From contig NC_087062.1 of assembly GCF_963678635.1 (NCBI RefSeq), forward strand, positions 65,964,647 through 66,028,646: DNA of 64,000 bases, read 5' to 3'. Source of the stretch: Symsagittifera roscoffensis (Eukaryota; Xenacoelomorpha; Acoela; Convolutidae). The notes under the pieces were generated by a model. The model saw only the letters and a program-made list of their open reading frames with translations. It searched no databases and was not told where the DNA came from. Positions 44,752 through 55,904 of the stretch are shown piece by piece; within the stretch, counting starts at the first letter, position 1, and each line of letters opens with the position of its first letter. Position numbers and translations under genes: made by a program.

Positions 44752-45495
44752 TATGACGTCATATTTCTGAGAAACGTCAGAATCGGCCATTTTGGAAGAA
44801 AAAACAGAAAAAATCAGAACAACAATAGTTGCGATAGCGATAACTACGAGAATTGTGATAGAAAAACAGCAACGAATTGCAGAGTCAGCAGAGACCATTC
44901 CGAGTTGCAACGATTGTGCCGCTACAATCGTTGCAAGGCCGTTCACAACAACGGTGAAGGGTGCAAAAACAGCCTTCCTGAAAGGAGACAAGGTTGTTAT
45001 TTACCCGGATTCAAGAATCCGGAGGGGTTTCGGGACTTGGACTTATCATTTTATACAAACTTTTAGCTTCCCGGTTATGTCTTGAATTGAATTTATTTAA
45101 CATCTGAACTCATTTTGCGACGATGAGAAGCAAGGAGTTAAGGGGAAAGCGTTGATCCATCTTAGATGGAGATGATGATTTTTATCAACTGAACAAAAAC
45201 AATAGTAATATAATAAATAGTAGTGGCCCTGTTTTTAGGAGTGACCTCGTGGTCTGAGGATACTGAGACCCAGCCATGAGCTCACTAATTTTGCAAGTAA
45301 TTAAGTTGATTTGAGTGTTTTGGCCGAAGCCGAAAGCAGTAACGTTTTTGTCGACCCGATGTTGGAAAGACCACCAAAAGAACTAGCTTTGGCAGAGACG
45401 GTGAAAAGCATGTAGAGCTCTGTTTAGACGTTGGCCAGTCGTCTTAGAACCTAGCTTTATTTTCCGTCGATATGTACTTCCCGGCGAATGTTACA
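44752..45495 (+). repeat. Direct repeat D2, candidate 3' LTR segment
   Basis: 744 bp matching D1 (21404-22165) in the same orientation. It begins with the perfect palindrome TATGACGTCATA (44752-44763), which contains TGACGTCA, and ends gaatgttaca. If the ends are TG...CA, they fit LTR termini. The F' module that follows D1 is absent; a Penelope-like fragment follows instead, consistent with later truncation. Confidence 0.7.
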
Positions 45496-45659
45496 GATAG
45501 CCAACACACAGCTGGAAAAATGTCAATAAATTCGGAGACCACAATGACTGACTTTTTTCTATGAAACATTGGGTTTTTCGTATGGCTGCCCCTTCCCACC
45601 TAGCAGCAAAAAAATCTATAACCCAACACAGTGAAGGGTGGGGCTATTATTTTACATTG

Positions 45660-46340
45660 CAGGCTAGCGAATAGAAAACCAGGCGGAATTAACAACCGCA
45701 AAAAATATTCTTGCTTATATCAGATGAAAAATTCGAGGAGACATATGAAAGAAAACTAAATGATTTGTTGCAGGCAGAAGAATTGTGAGTGAAATAATCT
45801 GACTGAAAATGTTGTCATAAAAACTGAAAAAGATATAAGCGAAAAAATACATGCTATAAAAAGAAAGGCGAGATCAGCGAGGGGCTGCATACTAGTTCAA
45901 GGTCAACGAGGGCGCAGCCGGCTAGGGTGTATGGATAAGCAAAAGTGCACAAAAAAGGCACACCACTTCAACCCATCCGGATGAGAAAAATTTCCCTTGA
46001 TGTAAAGAGTTTGTGGACTAATGTAACCCTCAAGTAAGATGTAGAAACAGCCATGAGGAAACTATTTGGGCAAACCAATTCTCCGGAACTATCTCGCATA
46101 TCTATGAAAAAACTACTCAATTTGGCTGCGAGTGAGTACACTTTAAATGTAATGGTGTGCGGTATGTACGAAAAGACGGTTCAGCAATGGACACATCACA
46201 ATCATAATCAATGGCCAATTTGTGGCTCAAAGGATACGAACTTGCATCAATGAAAGAAGTACCAAAACTGACGTTTCTAAATGAGGATAACAACGGAGTC
46301 TGCCCTGTATGTCGAATTAAAGGGGTAACATAAGAAGCCT
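45660..46340 (+). pseudogene. Penelope-like element reverse transcriptase fragment
   Basis: Degraded frames include ISLDVKSLWTNVTLK, then RKLFGQTNSPE and MKKLLNLAASE. In another frame come RYVRKDGSAMDTS and MANLWLKGYELASMKE, followed by NNGVCPVCRIKGVT. The pattern SLDVxSLxTNV ... DGxAM ... ANLWL is that of RT motifs A and B in Penelope-like elements, and the trailing CPxC fits the zinc-finger-like region found after RT in some of them. It starts close to the end of D2 and ends where accessory copy 2 begins. Too damaged to classify further. Confidence 0.55.
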
Positions 46341-46389
46341 GCTTCAATTATTTCCACCGGTTCAGTCGAATGAAACCAGCCGCCCTCGA

Positions 46390-47010
46390 GTACCAGCCGT
46401 TCAGACGAATGAAACAATGCAAGATCTTATCGGAACGATAGAAGAACTGGAGAAGACCAGATGGGGGCTGGATGAAATGACCAAAACCATGCTCAGTATA
46501 GAAGAAGACAGAGATATGTGGAAAAGACTGTTTGAAGATTGCAACAAGAAACAGGGTGAAGAAATAGAGCGCTTGAGGCGAGAGTATAAAGAGCAATCGG
46601 AAAGGCTGGCGTTGACGACGGCAGTGGAAAAAGTAACACCTGCAAGGAATGTTCCTCGTGGGCAGTCCCCGATGTAGCTCCTGACGCATCGCGAACTAAG
46701 TCAGACAACGGATGTGCGACAGGGAGAGTAACAATTCCGGACCCGAGTGACACCCTAGGTGACCCAGTCGTGGAATATGCAGTGAGAAAATTGATAGAAA
46801 CAGCTGGACGAATGGTCGCTAATAGGAATGCGCCAGGTTCTGAGTTGACTGCACCCTATGGAACAATAGATGATACGGGCAGAGTACAACTCTCCCAAGA
46901 GACGATGACGAGAACGTGATACAACATTACCAACAAAGAGCTCTAAGGTACCAGACAGGAAGATACGAGAAATGCCGATGAAGAAAGTGTCCCGAGTGAT
47001 TGACGTGCAG
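46390..47010 (+). pseudogene. Accessory region 1, coiled coil (copy 2, 5'-truncated)
   Basis: Joins copy 1 homology at about 35370. QDLIGTIEELEKTRWGLDEM and EEIERLRREYKEQSERLA form the coiled coil, ending at TAG (46675-46677). From there to about 47020 the sequence aligns with copy 1 but has several stops. The N-terminus, including the first NLS-like motif, is missing. Confidence 0.6.
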
Positions 47011-47022
47011 TAGAACAACCAG

Positions 47023-48264
47023 GTGAAGAATAATTTCACAGGAGTTCCGGACACGGATCCGCGAGCCTGCTTCAATAGCTCGTCTTGGAGCCCAGCAGTA
47101 AACCTGCAGCAACCGCCACTTGGGACATCACATCTGATACTGGGTGTCAGCTTGGTGCGAATACTCCAGAACCTGAGGACCTCCTGGTTCACTACGGTGA
47201 TGGCATTTGGAGGTGCAACGATAGCGCAGCTATTTCGAATGGTGGAGCTGATGAACCCAGGGACGATCCCTAGTATAATGATCCTAATAGGGACGAACAA
47301 TGTATCTAGAGGCTCAGATTAGGAAGAGGCACAATGGGAGTCGATGCTGGTGTGTTTATTCACTACTCTCTGGCAGAAATTCAAGTGCGCGGTACTGACC
47401 GTCTGCATGGTACCAATGAGCACAAAAACGTTGACATCGACAGGAAAAAGACATATTGAAGGAGTCATCAGGTGGAACAACACACTAAGAAATCTGGCGA
47501 GTAGGAACGCTAGACGTATGATCCTTATGGACATTGAACACGAGCTGAGAGCTATGGATCAGGCCAGACTAACCACCGATGGGATCCACTTTGATAGTAT
47601 CGAAGGACAAGTCTGGATGAACCGAGCCTTCCAGGAGCGACTGGATGAAATGGAAGTCGCGCTGTTTGACACGGGAGTGCTAAAGAAGCAAGAAACCACG
47701 AACGAGCCGGCAATTTCAACCTTTGTGCCCCCTAACCAAGATACACGTCAGGGAACGGTCCCAGCCGTGACCTATAGGCCGCAAAGCTCTAGCGAGCCAG
47801 GGCAATGGGTAGATGTACAGGATCGATTGGGAGAAGCGCGAACAAGAAGAACCATTCATCAAAGGCGAAGATTAGGACCTGTCAATCCGACCGCGGAGAC
47901 GACAAGCACCACGAGATCAGAGACAAGATCAGAGACACCGAGTACCAGCCGAGAGGAGCGACGACCAGACAGGCGCTCTTTGATGTGGTTGAGGCTCATA
48001 CCTTCTTCCTGGCATATCTACAAACAGGACCTGATGAAATTGAACCTTGAGGTTTGCAGCAGATGCCATGAGGATGTTAAATGGAGCGAGATAATCGGTC
48101 AACGGACTGTATTCAATAGCAGGCGTGGACTGGTTGATAGCAGCTGGCATAAACTTCAGCTCCACGACCGCCTTGAGATTTGCCGACTTAGAGGGACTGC
48201 ACTCAAACAATACAATGGGTCCAGTAAATGCAAGACCTTTGCAAGATGTGAAACTGAATCATGA
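47023..48264 (+). pseudogene. SGNH/GDSL hydrolase domain, GDS changed to GVS (copy 2)
   Basis: Same four-block layout as copy 1. Block I is LILGVSLVRI, so the Asp next to the nucleophile is Val here. Block III IGTNN and block V TDGIHF are intact. The TAG between blocks III and V (47320-47322) matches copy 1 (SD*EEA). A frameshift near 48045 ends the useful reading. The Ser nucleophile remains, but activity is doubtful. Confidence 0.7.
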
Positions 48265-49133
48265 TGAAGAAAATCGAGAAGAAAAGAAAGGAAGATTCTT
48301 GACATCGAGGGCACCAATAGGGCAACACGTTAAAATGTTCAGGCAGATACGAGCACCCCCAGGTCACGTAAAAGAGAGAGCGTACCCGAAACAAGTGGCT
48401 CAAGAAGGCGATGTTCAAAGATTTGGTGGATTGAAGACGATTAGGAAAGAAGAGACCATCTTTGCAGCGTATGACAAAGCAGAAATGAGGAAAGCAAAGA
48501 TTAGTCGCGAGCTCAGACTTCGTGTATACCTCCAAGTCTCTGTTTTGGCCTGACGTTATAATGTTGGCAGCGGTCGACCTGAAACTAATGCAGTCGGTGT
48601 CAATGTCAATCGGGGTACAACGACAAGCGGAAATGAACCCAATCACAATCGTATATGACGGCATGAACTATCATCTACACATTTGGTGTTTCCTGAGCAG
48701 AATCAGAGAGCCTACGACGGCCGAAGACCCTGTATGGCCAGCAATAAAGGATATCCTCGAATCAATGGGTGAAGCAGTGGACACCCTGAAAGAAGGTGCC
48801 TTCACCAAGATAACACCGAGAGCCGTGTTTGCACTGTCTCCGGGATATGCACATCTCCCGGATGGACTGAAGTTTGTATACGCGATGGTGGCGTTGCTCT
48901 CGGAAGTGAAATATGATGTGATCATATCTGCCCCAAATCCCGGAATAGAGATGGAGAACCTAAGACCACTTATGGCGGAGTTACCTGCGGTGTGGTCTGA
49001 CATCTCGAATGCGATGCGAGGATTTAAGAACCATTCACTACACATGTTAGTGTTAGACGAAGTACTGGGGTAGGAACTGACCAACTTCAGCCGACAACTT
49101 AAACTGAAGCCGGGAATTGAGGATGACCATTGA
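48125..49133 (+). pseudogene. Accessory region, second GxND-bearing domain (copy 2)
   Basis: Frame 48125-48553 runs continuously from the linker into MFRQIRAPPGHVKERAYPKQ, showing that the SGNH part and this part belonged to one protein. After a shift, 48522-49073 follows. It has YDGMNYHLHIWCFLS where copy 1 has FAGINDHLHSRG, so the G-x-N-D motif is not retained. The TGA before VIVAMSNN is shared with copy 1. Confidence 0.5.
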
Positions 49134-49145
49134 GTAATCGTAGCG

Positions 49146-51223
49146 ATGTCAAACAACTTATGGTTCCGAGGAATATTAGTAAAGGAGGAAGGAGACAGAA
49201 GAAAAAAATCCAAGGAGACGAGAGCTCACTTGGAAGCGATGGTCCTGAGAACAAAACCAGAGGCTAACAAGTGGCTGCACTTGACCCCTCGAATAGTCGC
49301 TTTGAGCGCGGACGCTTTCGAGCGAGGACCAGTGATGATCAGGAAAATCCATGCCTACCTGGTGAAAGAGGTAAACCTGGCCGGAAATGCTGAAGAGAAG
49401 TTAGCCGAGTTCGTAAACAGAGTGTGCCAAGTTACCCTGGAAGCTTTCTCGACACAGAACGCGAAGGGAGAAGAAGGCTTTGACCGGACTGACAGCATGC
49501 TGGAAGGGTTAGGAGCCGGATGGACCGGGTCCTTCTGGGCGAAAGTTTACCCATCATTTTCTCGATACCTGATCAAAAAATTCCTCCAAGCAGACGTAGA
49601 AGTATCGATTGTTGAATTATTGGCCCTGTTCGTGACATTTGGAGCAGAGAACTTCGAGAGAGGACCAGCGATACTGCTCACCGAAGGAGTGCAGAATTTG
49701 CGATAAGATGGACTTCTAACGTTAATTGCTATAACACACGGAAACTTGGGAGGATTGATGAATCTGACAGGCTACCCGGAGCAGATGAGGGAGAACGTGA
49801 GAAGATTTGACGTGTAGTGACCCACGGATTCCTGGACTAAGATAAGAGATCTGCGACATACTCTTATCCAATACCTCCTGCAGAAGAATCGCTTTGGAAC
49901 AGGAGAGGACGAGACAATTCCGAGGGAGAAAGACGCGCGACGTCATGCTGGGTGCATGCCCCTGCTAACTGACATGAGCTTAGCTATGAGTAGGATCCCG
50001 TAGCATTGATCAGCGGAGTTCTTGACAGTGGCAAACGGTCCGGCAGTCACGTTTGCGTTCCCTGACGTTAAGGTGGAGGCTTACAGGAGGTCGGTGTTGC
50101 ACCTGAACCTCATATCAGCAGTGGATGGAAGTGCACTTAACTGGTGTAAACAACACGCACTATGAGAATTGATGAGTGAGGACTTGTTATTCGCGAAGAT
50201 ATCAGAGCCGGAGATGACCGTCATAAACTTTGATGATCACTTCCGAGATAGGATGGTAGAAGTGGATAGAGGACACATCGAGGTATTCCCGAAGCTGTGG
50301 AATCTAAGGCCCTACGATAAGGCGAATGGCGAAGTCGCAAGAATTCCTCGACTGACTGTATCATATCATAAATTGAGAAAAGAAACGAAAGGCTGGGGTG
50401 ATTACAAGAAATTGCCAGAAGATATCCCTGAATTCCCTTTGATTAGAAGGATGTTGCTTGGAGCAGACTCCATAGTACAAACACCCAGGTTGAGAGCCTT
50501 TGAAACTAATGAAAGGAGGGTATGATGGATCCGTTTTTTGTGGGCAGAAACGCCGCAGATCTGCAGATTACGCAGTTTGCCTACACGGACGAAACAACGA
50601 GGAGACGAATGAACAATACAGTGACCCCGAAGCCGGGATGATTTGACGAGGAATGGGTGAAACTGGATCTAGCGCCTATGGTCATGAGAGGCAAGGCTGA
50701 CTTACCAGAAGCCTTACTAATCTTAACGAGCGTAAAACCAGGAATAACGGTGAGCGGAACACTACAGACTAGAACCATGCTAGTACCCTTCGGCTGTGAA
50801 GAAGTCAAGGTAAATCACGGAGAGGATGAATATCAGTCAGCTGGCAGGATAGTTGTACCGAAATTTCTAGATGGAGCAAAGGATGAAGAGCAAGGGCCCT
50901 CAAGTTCAAGAAAAGAGCCAAAACGAGACGATGGGCAGAAAGGAAGACGTCAATCGGAAGAGCCTATGCAACAGGATCCCGATCAGGCTGAGAAGGAGGA
51001 CGATAAGGCTTCGACAGGAGGGATGTCCAGCCTCGACTTCAACTTCCTCAGCTACTTTGAAAACGGCACGGACACGTTGGAAGCGACGACTGAGGCGGCA
51101 GACGAGGGAACTTCCATGCTGGAACCCCCGTCGGCCTTCAAGGAAACGAACCGGAACTTGCAGGAGAGCAGCTCTCCGAGAAATTCTAACAACACCGAGA
51201 TAAAGAAACTCTTGATGGAATAA
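49146..51223 (+). pseudogene. Accessory region 2 (copy 2)
   Basis: MSNNLWFRGILVKEEGDRRK to 49706, then a multiply broken stretch, then 50169-50525 and 50657-51223 with the NFDDHFRDRM and acidic C-terminal segments. It retains 60 bp near 49750 (MNLTGYPEQM) that copy 1 has lost, and lacks 17 bp near 50523 that copy 1 keeps. The two copies are therefore independently damaged. Confidence 0.55.
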
Positions 51224-51845
51224 CCAAGGAGAAGGAGAATAGAAGGCACTGCCAGAGTACCTTTCTTGCGAACGTTGCCCGATGAAGAGTGGGAAGTTCA
51301 TCATAGAGGCCACGAAAGTAGGACGGGATGCAGTATGGACAGAGCAGCCTTCATGGAAGAGGTCTCGATAGTAGTTCAGAGCTACGGGACCCAGTCTGTT
51401 TTGAAGATAGGTCTCAACAGACCACTAATGCGGAAAATCCTTGACAAGCTCGACGAGTGTGAAGGGAGATTGAGCGAGTTACTGATTGACTCGGCCACTG
51501 ACGAAAGTGAGGCAAACTCTCCTATGAAGATGACGCCGCAAGAAAACAAAGAAGAAAATTGTATCTGTCAAGAACGCGAAAGGGAACGATGCGATCAAAA
51601 ATAGTGATTGACAAGTTTAATGAAATGAAAATGAAACTTGGCAGCAAAGTGACACTGAGGAAAGCGGGAAAAACAATGGTGGATTCCGAAATCTCGATAA
51701 AAGTTGTCAACTCAGCCAAAAGAAAACGCGTCGAGGAAGCCATGGACATGGGACAGGGTGATGATTGATTGCCTGGCACAGACAGGAGGTTGACTGACGT
51801 AGCGATGGTGCCACCCATTCTCATGGCATGATTCAAATCAGCCAT
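51224..51845 (+). pseudogene. Accessory region 3 (copy 2)
   Basis: Reads PRRRRIEGTARVPFLRTLPD and, in the same frame, FMEEVSIVVQSYGTQS to LIDSATDESEANSP. It then shifts to YLSRTRKGTMRSKIVIDKFN and SAKRKRVEEAMDMG. Both NLS-like motifs are conserved with copy 1. Confidence 0.5.
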
Positions 51846-52014
51846 TTACAAAACCAAGAGGAGTGACCGCTCTCTGACTGGAGCGACGGTAGAGATGGAG
51901 ATACTCAGCCAATGTGTAGAGAGTACCCTTAAAGATTTCAAACCGTCTCCCATGAATCACGGAAAGGGAAGCGTCGTAGAAAAGCTGGTCCCAGTGAAAT
52001 ATAACTGAAGGACA

Positions 52015-53335
52015 GTGTCGGAAACTGTATCGATTGATGAGCCCGCCGGTGGATACATGGAGATGTTGGAATACAGAAATTCGGCCAGAGTACACTTAAT
52101 TGCTCTGGAAGACAAAAGTGCCATGGAAGATTATTTGGAGACGATGATGCAAGGCACCACCCTAAAGCAGAAGGCATACGGGACTCTAGCGTCGTCTGAG
52201 ATGCAGGCGGAAACAATCGAGCAGTTAATGAGCCTACCATGGAGAGCAGAAGTGTTACGATACTTCGAAGAAGAAATGAGAACCACGCCGAAGATACACG
52301 CTCTGATAGCAATACCCTATGTGAGAACAGAGTTACAACTGAGGTTCGCTTGGTGCATTTTTGGACTGACACGCGGGGAATATGATTTGGAAGAAAGAAA
52401 AAGATCGAAGGGAGAAAAGGTGTTCTTAATGACGAGTATGAGAGATCTGATAACCCAAGAAGGTGCAGCAGTAGCGTGCGTGAAGCGAGGAGACGCTCTC
52501 TGTTTCATTCGATTCATGATAGAACAAACATTAGTACCAGCCTTGAGCACTTGTGTCAAGATGCTAAGAGAAGGCGATGAACGAACGAAAGTCTTGCTCT
52601 TACTAGCGCTTTTGGACATCCATCAGAGTAAGCCGATGCAAGTGAACTTTAAGGAGCCTGTAGAGCTGGAGCCGATGAAAAAGATTGACGAAATGAGGAG
52701 ATTCTCTAACAAAGAGATGAAGCTCACAAAAAAATCTATGGGAGCACTGCCGAAGTCCAGTGAGTACTGTGGAACGATCAGGAAGAAGTCATACAGTTAC
52801 GTATCCGGAATCATAGGGATGGCGTACAACACTTTCGTAATTGAAGACTTACGCGATTGCTTCTTTGATTACGAGCAAGCTGTGTTGCTAAGAGTCATGA
52901 CGTCAAGAAGAGGCGCTGCTAATCAGCAGACCAAGCTGGGACTAGTCTTGGAGGAAAAGGTGACTGCTCCTTCAGTGCCGAAATCTGACAACCGAGTGGA
53001 GTTTGGATTGGGATTCTTGGACGAATTGCTAAGGACGAGTTTGATGGTGGTATGGGAACTGATGAAACCATCATGGTGTCCGGGTCCTAACGCCGATTCG
53101 ATATTGCGTGCGACACAAGACGTGCAGAGGGAACTGAACTCAGACTGTAACTTGCGTGACCTGAACTTCGTCTCTAATTTAATGAAGACAGCCTCTAAGA
53201 GCAACGGAGAAGACAAATAGAGTTTCCTGGCTGGGGACCAGAGGACCGGGTCAAACCTGGTAGCTGTCTGGCAGAAGTCTGTGAACTGGAAGGTCACATC
53301 TGTCGAGGTCTGGATTGCGTAAAGACCCTGGAAAA
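52015..53335 (+). pseudogene. Accessory region 4 (copy 2), 3'-truncated at the Maverick boundary
   Basis: A 401-residue frame (52015-53220), longer than in copy 1 because the TAA at 41702 is absent here. It contains EPAGGYMEMLEYRNSARVH and LVPALSTCVKMLREGDERTK. Homology to copy 1 ends at about 53335 (copy 1 position about 42290). From 53340 the sequence is Maverick on the other strand, so the boundary is an insertion or deletion breakpoint. Confidence 0.6.
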
Positions 53336-53339
53336 TAGA

Positions 53340-54570
53340 TAGTACAGAGACGAAAATAATGAAAAGTCCCAAAAAAGTTGCAGAGTTTTTATTGGAACCT
53401 GAAACTCAAAAAAACTAAACATTTTAACGAATGTTCTGAATTTATCAGTTTGAAATTTTGATAGTCTTTCTCCCAAGACTATCACTTCCGTTACTTGCTC
53501 CAAGGGAAATTGGAAAAACATTTCTAATCTCATGCTTTCTCCACTAATCTCTGGATAGTGCAATTGCTCAGCTGCATCCTGTAGTGAAGTCAATTCAAAA
53601 ACATGAATATAGTGATTTTGAAAATCTTCCATAGGAAGAGCTGGGAAGTCTTCGTTAAACTGCATTGCTTTCATTATTGTGACATAAGGACGACTAGGAG
53701 AAGTAGTATCTGATGAAAAAATTGCTTTTCCACCTCAAATATTTCTATGCTCTCTCAAATGGACATGTTGATAGCTGAAAGGACTTTCATGACAAGATCC
53801 TGCAACAGCTGATTTTGTATTCATTGCAACAGCTACTCTTCTTATTGGAGCGTTAGTGACTATTGTTTCTTGTATGAATTGATTTTGACGAGATAGAATG
53901 ATAAAAGTTCTTGCTATAATTTCAAAGTAATTGTATTGAGCAGGTTCTCTGTCCACATTCCATTGCAAGCGAACAGTCAACAATTGTCAGACTGATATTT
54001 GGATTATCAGATAGCTTGTAAAAATTAGGTCTAACTCGAATACGTTTAATTCGAACTATGATATTTGGTATTAACAATTTTTCGCAGGTAAGCAAATCAA
54101 TGGCGAGCCTCCCATAGAGTGAAAAAGTTATCCCCTGTTTCTAAGGAATTTGCTGTACCAGTGAAGGGATGCATATCAAATGCATCAAGATATTCTTCAA
54201 AACTGTATCCATGACAAGCAAGTAACACTTTAATACTCCTGGCCCACGAGTTGTATTTGTTCAATATTTGCGCCTTATGAGGATATAATCCATTGGCGTT
54301 CTAAGCTATTGTATTGTTATAATAAACATCACAATTGGAGATGTTCACAAAAGTTAAGTAAGTTTGTGGTTCCTCAGATGTGTCTTCCTCGGATTTTGTT
54401 TTATGGTCTGCTTTTACTTTTTTGAAAGCATAAACAATCTTCCCTTGAATAGTTGAAACTTTGAATTCAAATCGGTATGACGCATATCCAAGTAGAGATT
54501 ACCAGCCGTTTCAAATTCAACCTCAATTCGGCTTTCATCTAGGGAGTACTGGAGAATACTTCTTGAGTGT
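53340..54570 (-). pseudogene. Maverick/Polinton major capsid protein remnant
   Basis: The C-terminal third is readable in one minus frame from 53983 to about 53400 with one stop at 53735: RRVAVAMNTKSAVAGSC, then HYIHVFELTSLQDAAEQLHY and RLEMFFQFPLEQ. I recognise this as the C-terminus of the Maverick major capsid protein (double jelly-roll family). The N-terminal part up to 54570 is broken by many stops. It would form the virion shell in a virus-like Maverick. Only remnants remain. Confidence 0.6.
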
Positions 54571-54599
54571 AAGATGACATAATTGTTTCCAAATTTGGG

Positions 54600-55036
54600 A
54601 CTTTATCAAAAACCTCCAATGAAGAATTTGTAAAAGCCCCGTACCGAAAATGACTTTGGTGTATACCCTTTTTATAATATTAAAAATGTCTTTGCGAGAG
54701 CGACTGGTTTTCGATCTACTTTTTTGAGAAATGGATATGGTTCGACGCTTGGATTTTTCTTCCACCTCCCAATTGTTTCCGAATTGTTTTTGTTCCCACA
54801 TCTCTTGCAATTGTTTTGAAATTTTACGACTTTCACAGTAACAATTTCCTCAATCTCTGGAGCAGCGATTTCAAACACAGCTGATCCAATTTTTTTTGCA
54901 GCTGGGATTACATATTTTTTTTTATAAAGGGTATTGCATATCTCCCAAGAGTTTGTGCAAGAGCTCCAAAACTTCTTCCACGTTGTCTTGCATGTCCTCG
55001 AAAAATAGGTAATTCAGCTGAACTTTGAGCAACCAT
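54600..55036 (-). pseudogene. Maverick minor capsid-type protein remnant
   Basis: Starts with an ATG at 55034-55036: MVAQSSAELPIFRGHARQRG, then SFGALAQTLGRYAIPF. A basic region follows (KKSRSKTSRSRKDIF in other frames). It has the small, basic, hydrophobic-patch character of the gene placed beside the capsid genes in Mavericks. Frames shift repeatedly after residue 45. Confidence 0.45.
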
Positions 55037-55048
55037 TTCGAATGAAAC

Positions 55049-55863
55049 TTAAATCAGAAAATTATTATTCGAAATCTTGCGGAACAAGAGAACAACTCGG
55101 GTAATTCCTACGGAAACAAAAGGAATTTTTTCGCCCTTAATATCTCTTAGTTCTATCTTAATACTATGGAAAAAGTTTTTTAACAGTTTTTCAAAACTGT
55201 TATTTTGTAGTGGACTGATAATTCATGTACTGTCCTGTAGAAATTAGATCTCCATTTTCTAATTTAGAGATGAATGGAATACAACGCAATAAAAGAGTTT
55301 TTGTATCACCGACTAGGTTATATTCTATGATATCACTATATATCATCAAAGAATGTATTCTTATAATGTCGTTAGAATACTAGGCATAATGTGGACCTTT
55401 TCTTTTCATCATAACCCCTGTTTGATTTTGCTCTAAATCACAACAAATAATGTGACTCATGCCAGAACTTTGAATAATAAACACTGATTGATTCTCAGGT
55501 AAAGGAAAGGCAACCTTTTGTGTAATTTTATCTACTGTTACATAGATTCCGTTATATTCAAAAGCTTGAGCACCTGTTCATGGCAACAACTATATCAACA
55601 AGACTTGGATGCAATCCTGGTTCAATATGAATTGGTACAATCTTTCTTTTCTCCTCAGAACTTTCTCTACCATCTACGAATGTAAGCTTTCCCTCAGTAA
55701 CAGTTTGGTACAAAGAAGGGTATGATATTTCTGAAATAGCAACCTCCTATTCTCCTTTCAAATGTACTTGCTCGGGTAGAAAGTTTGTAAAAGAACTAAG
55801 AATATTACTCGGTTAACAATTACTAGAAGCATTAGAAACTAACTCAATAGTAAAAGAATCCAT
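55049..55863 (-). pseudogene. Maverick penton-like (minor capsid) protein remnant
   Basis: Starts MDSFTIELVSNASSNC at 55863, then a TAA. The reading continues with SSFTNFLPEQVHLKG, EVAISEISYPSLYQ and VPIHIEPGLHPSLVD before frameshifts and a deletion near 55580. Later pieces (SMSHI-type strand-rich sequence, KGPHY) are visible to about 55390. I recognise the family as the single-jelly-roll penton-like gene of Mavericks, by its conserved N-terminus. Not functional. Confidence 0.55.
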
Positions 55864-55904
55864 AACAACTGATCGATAGAAGTTTACTTTAAAAAAATTT
55901 ACCC

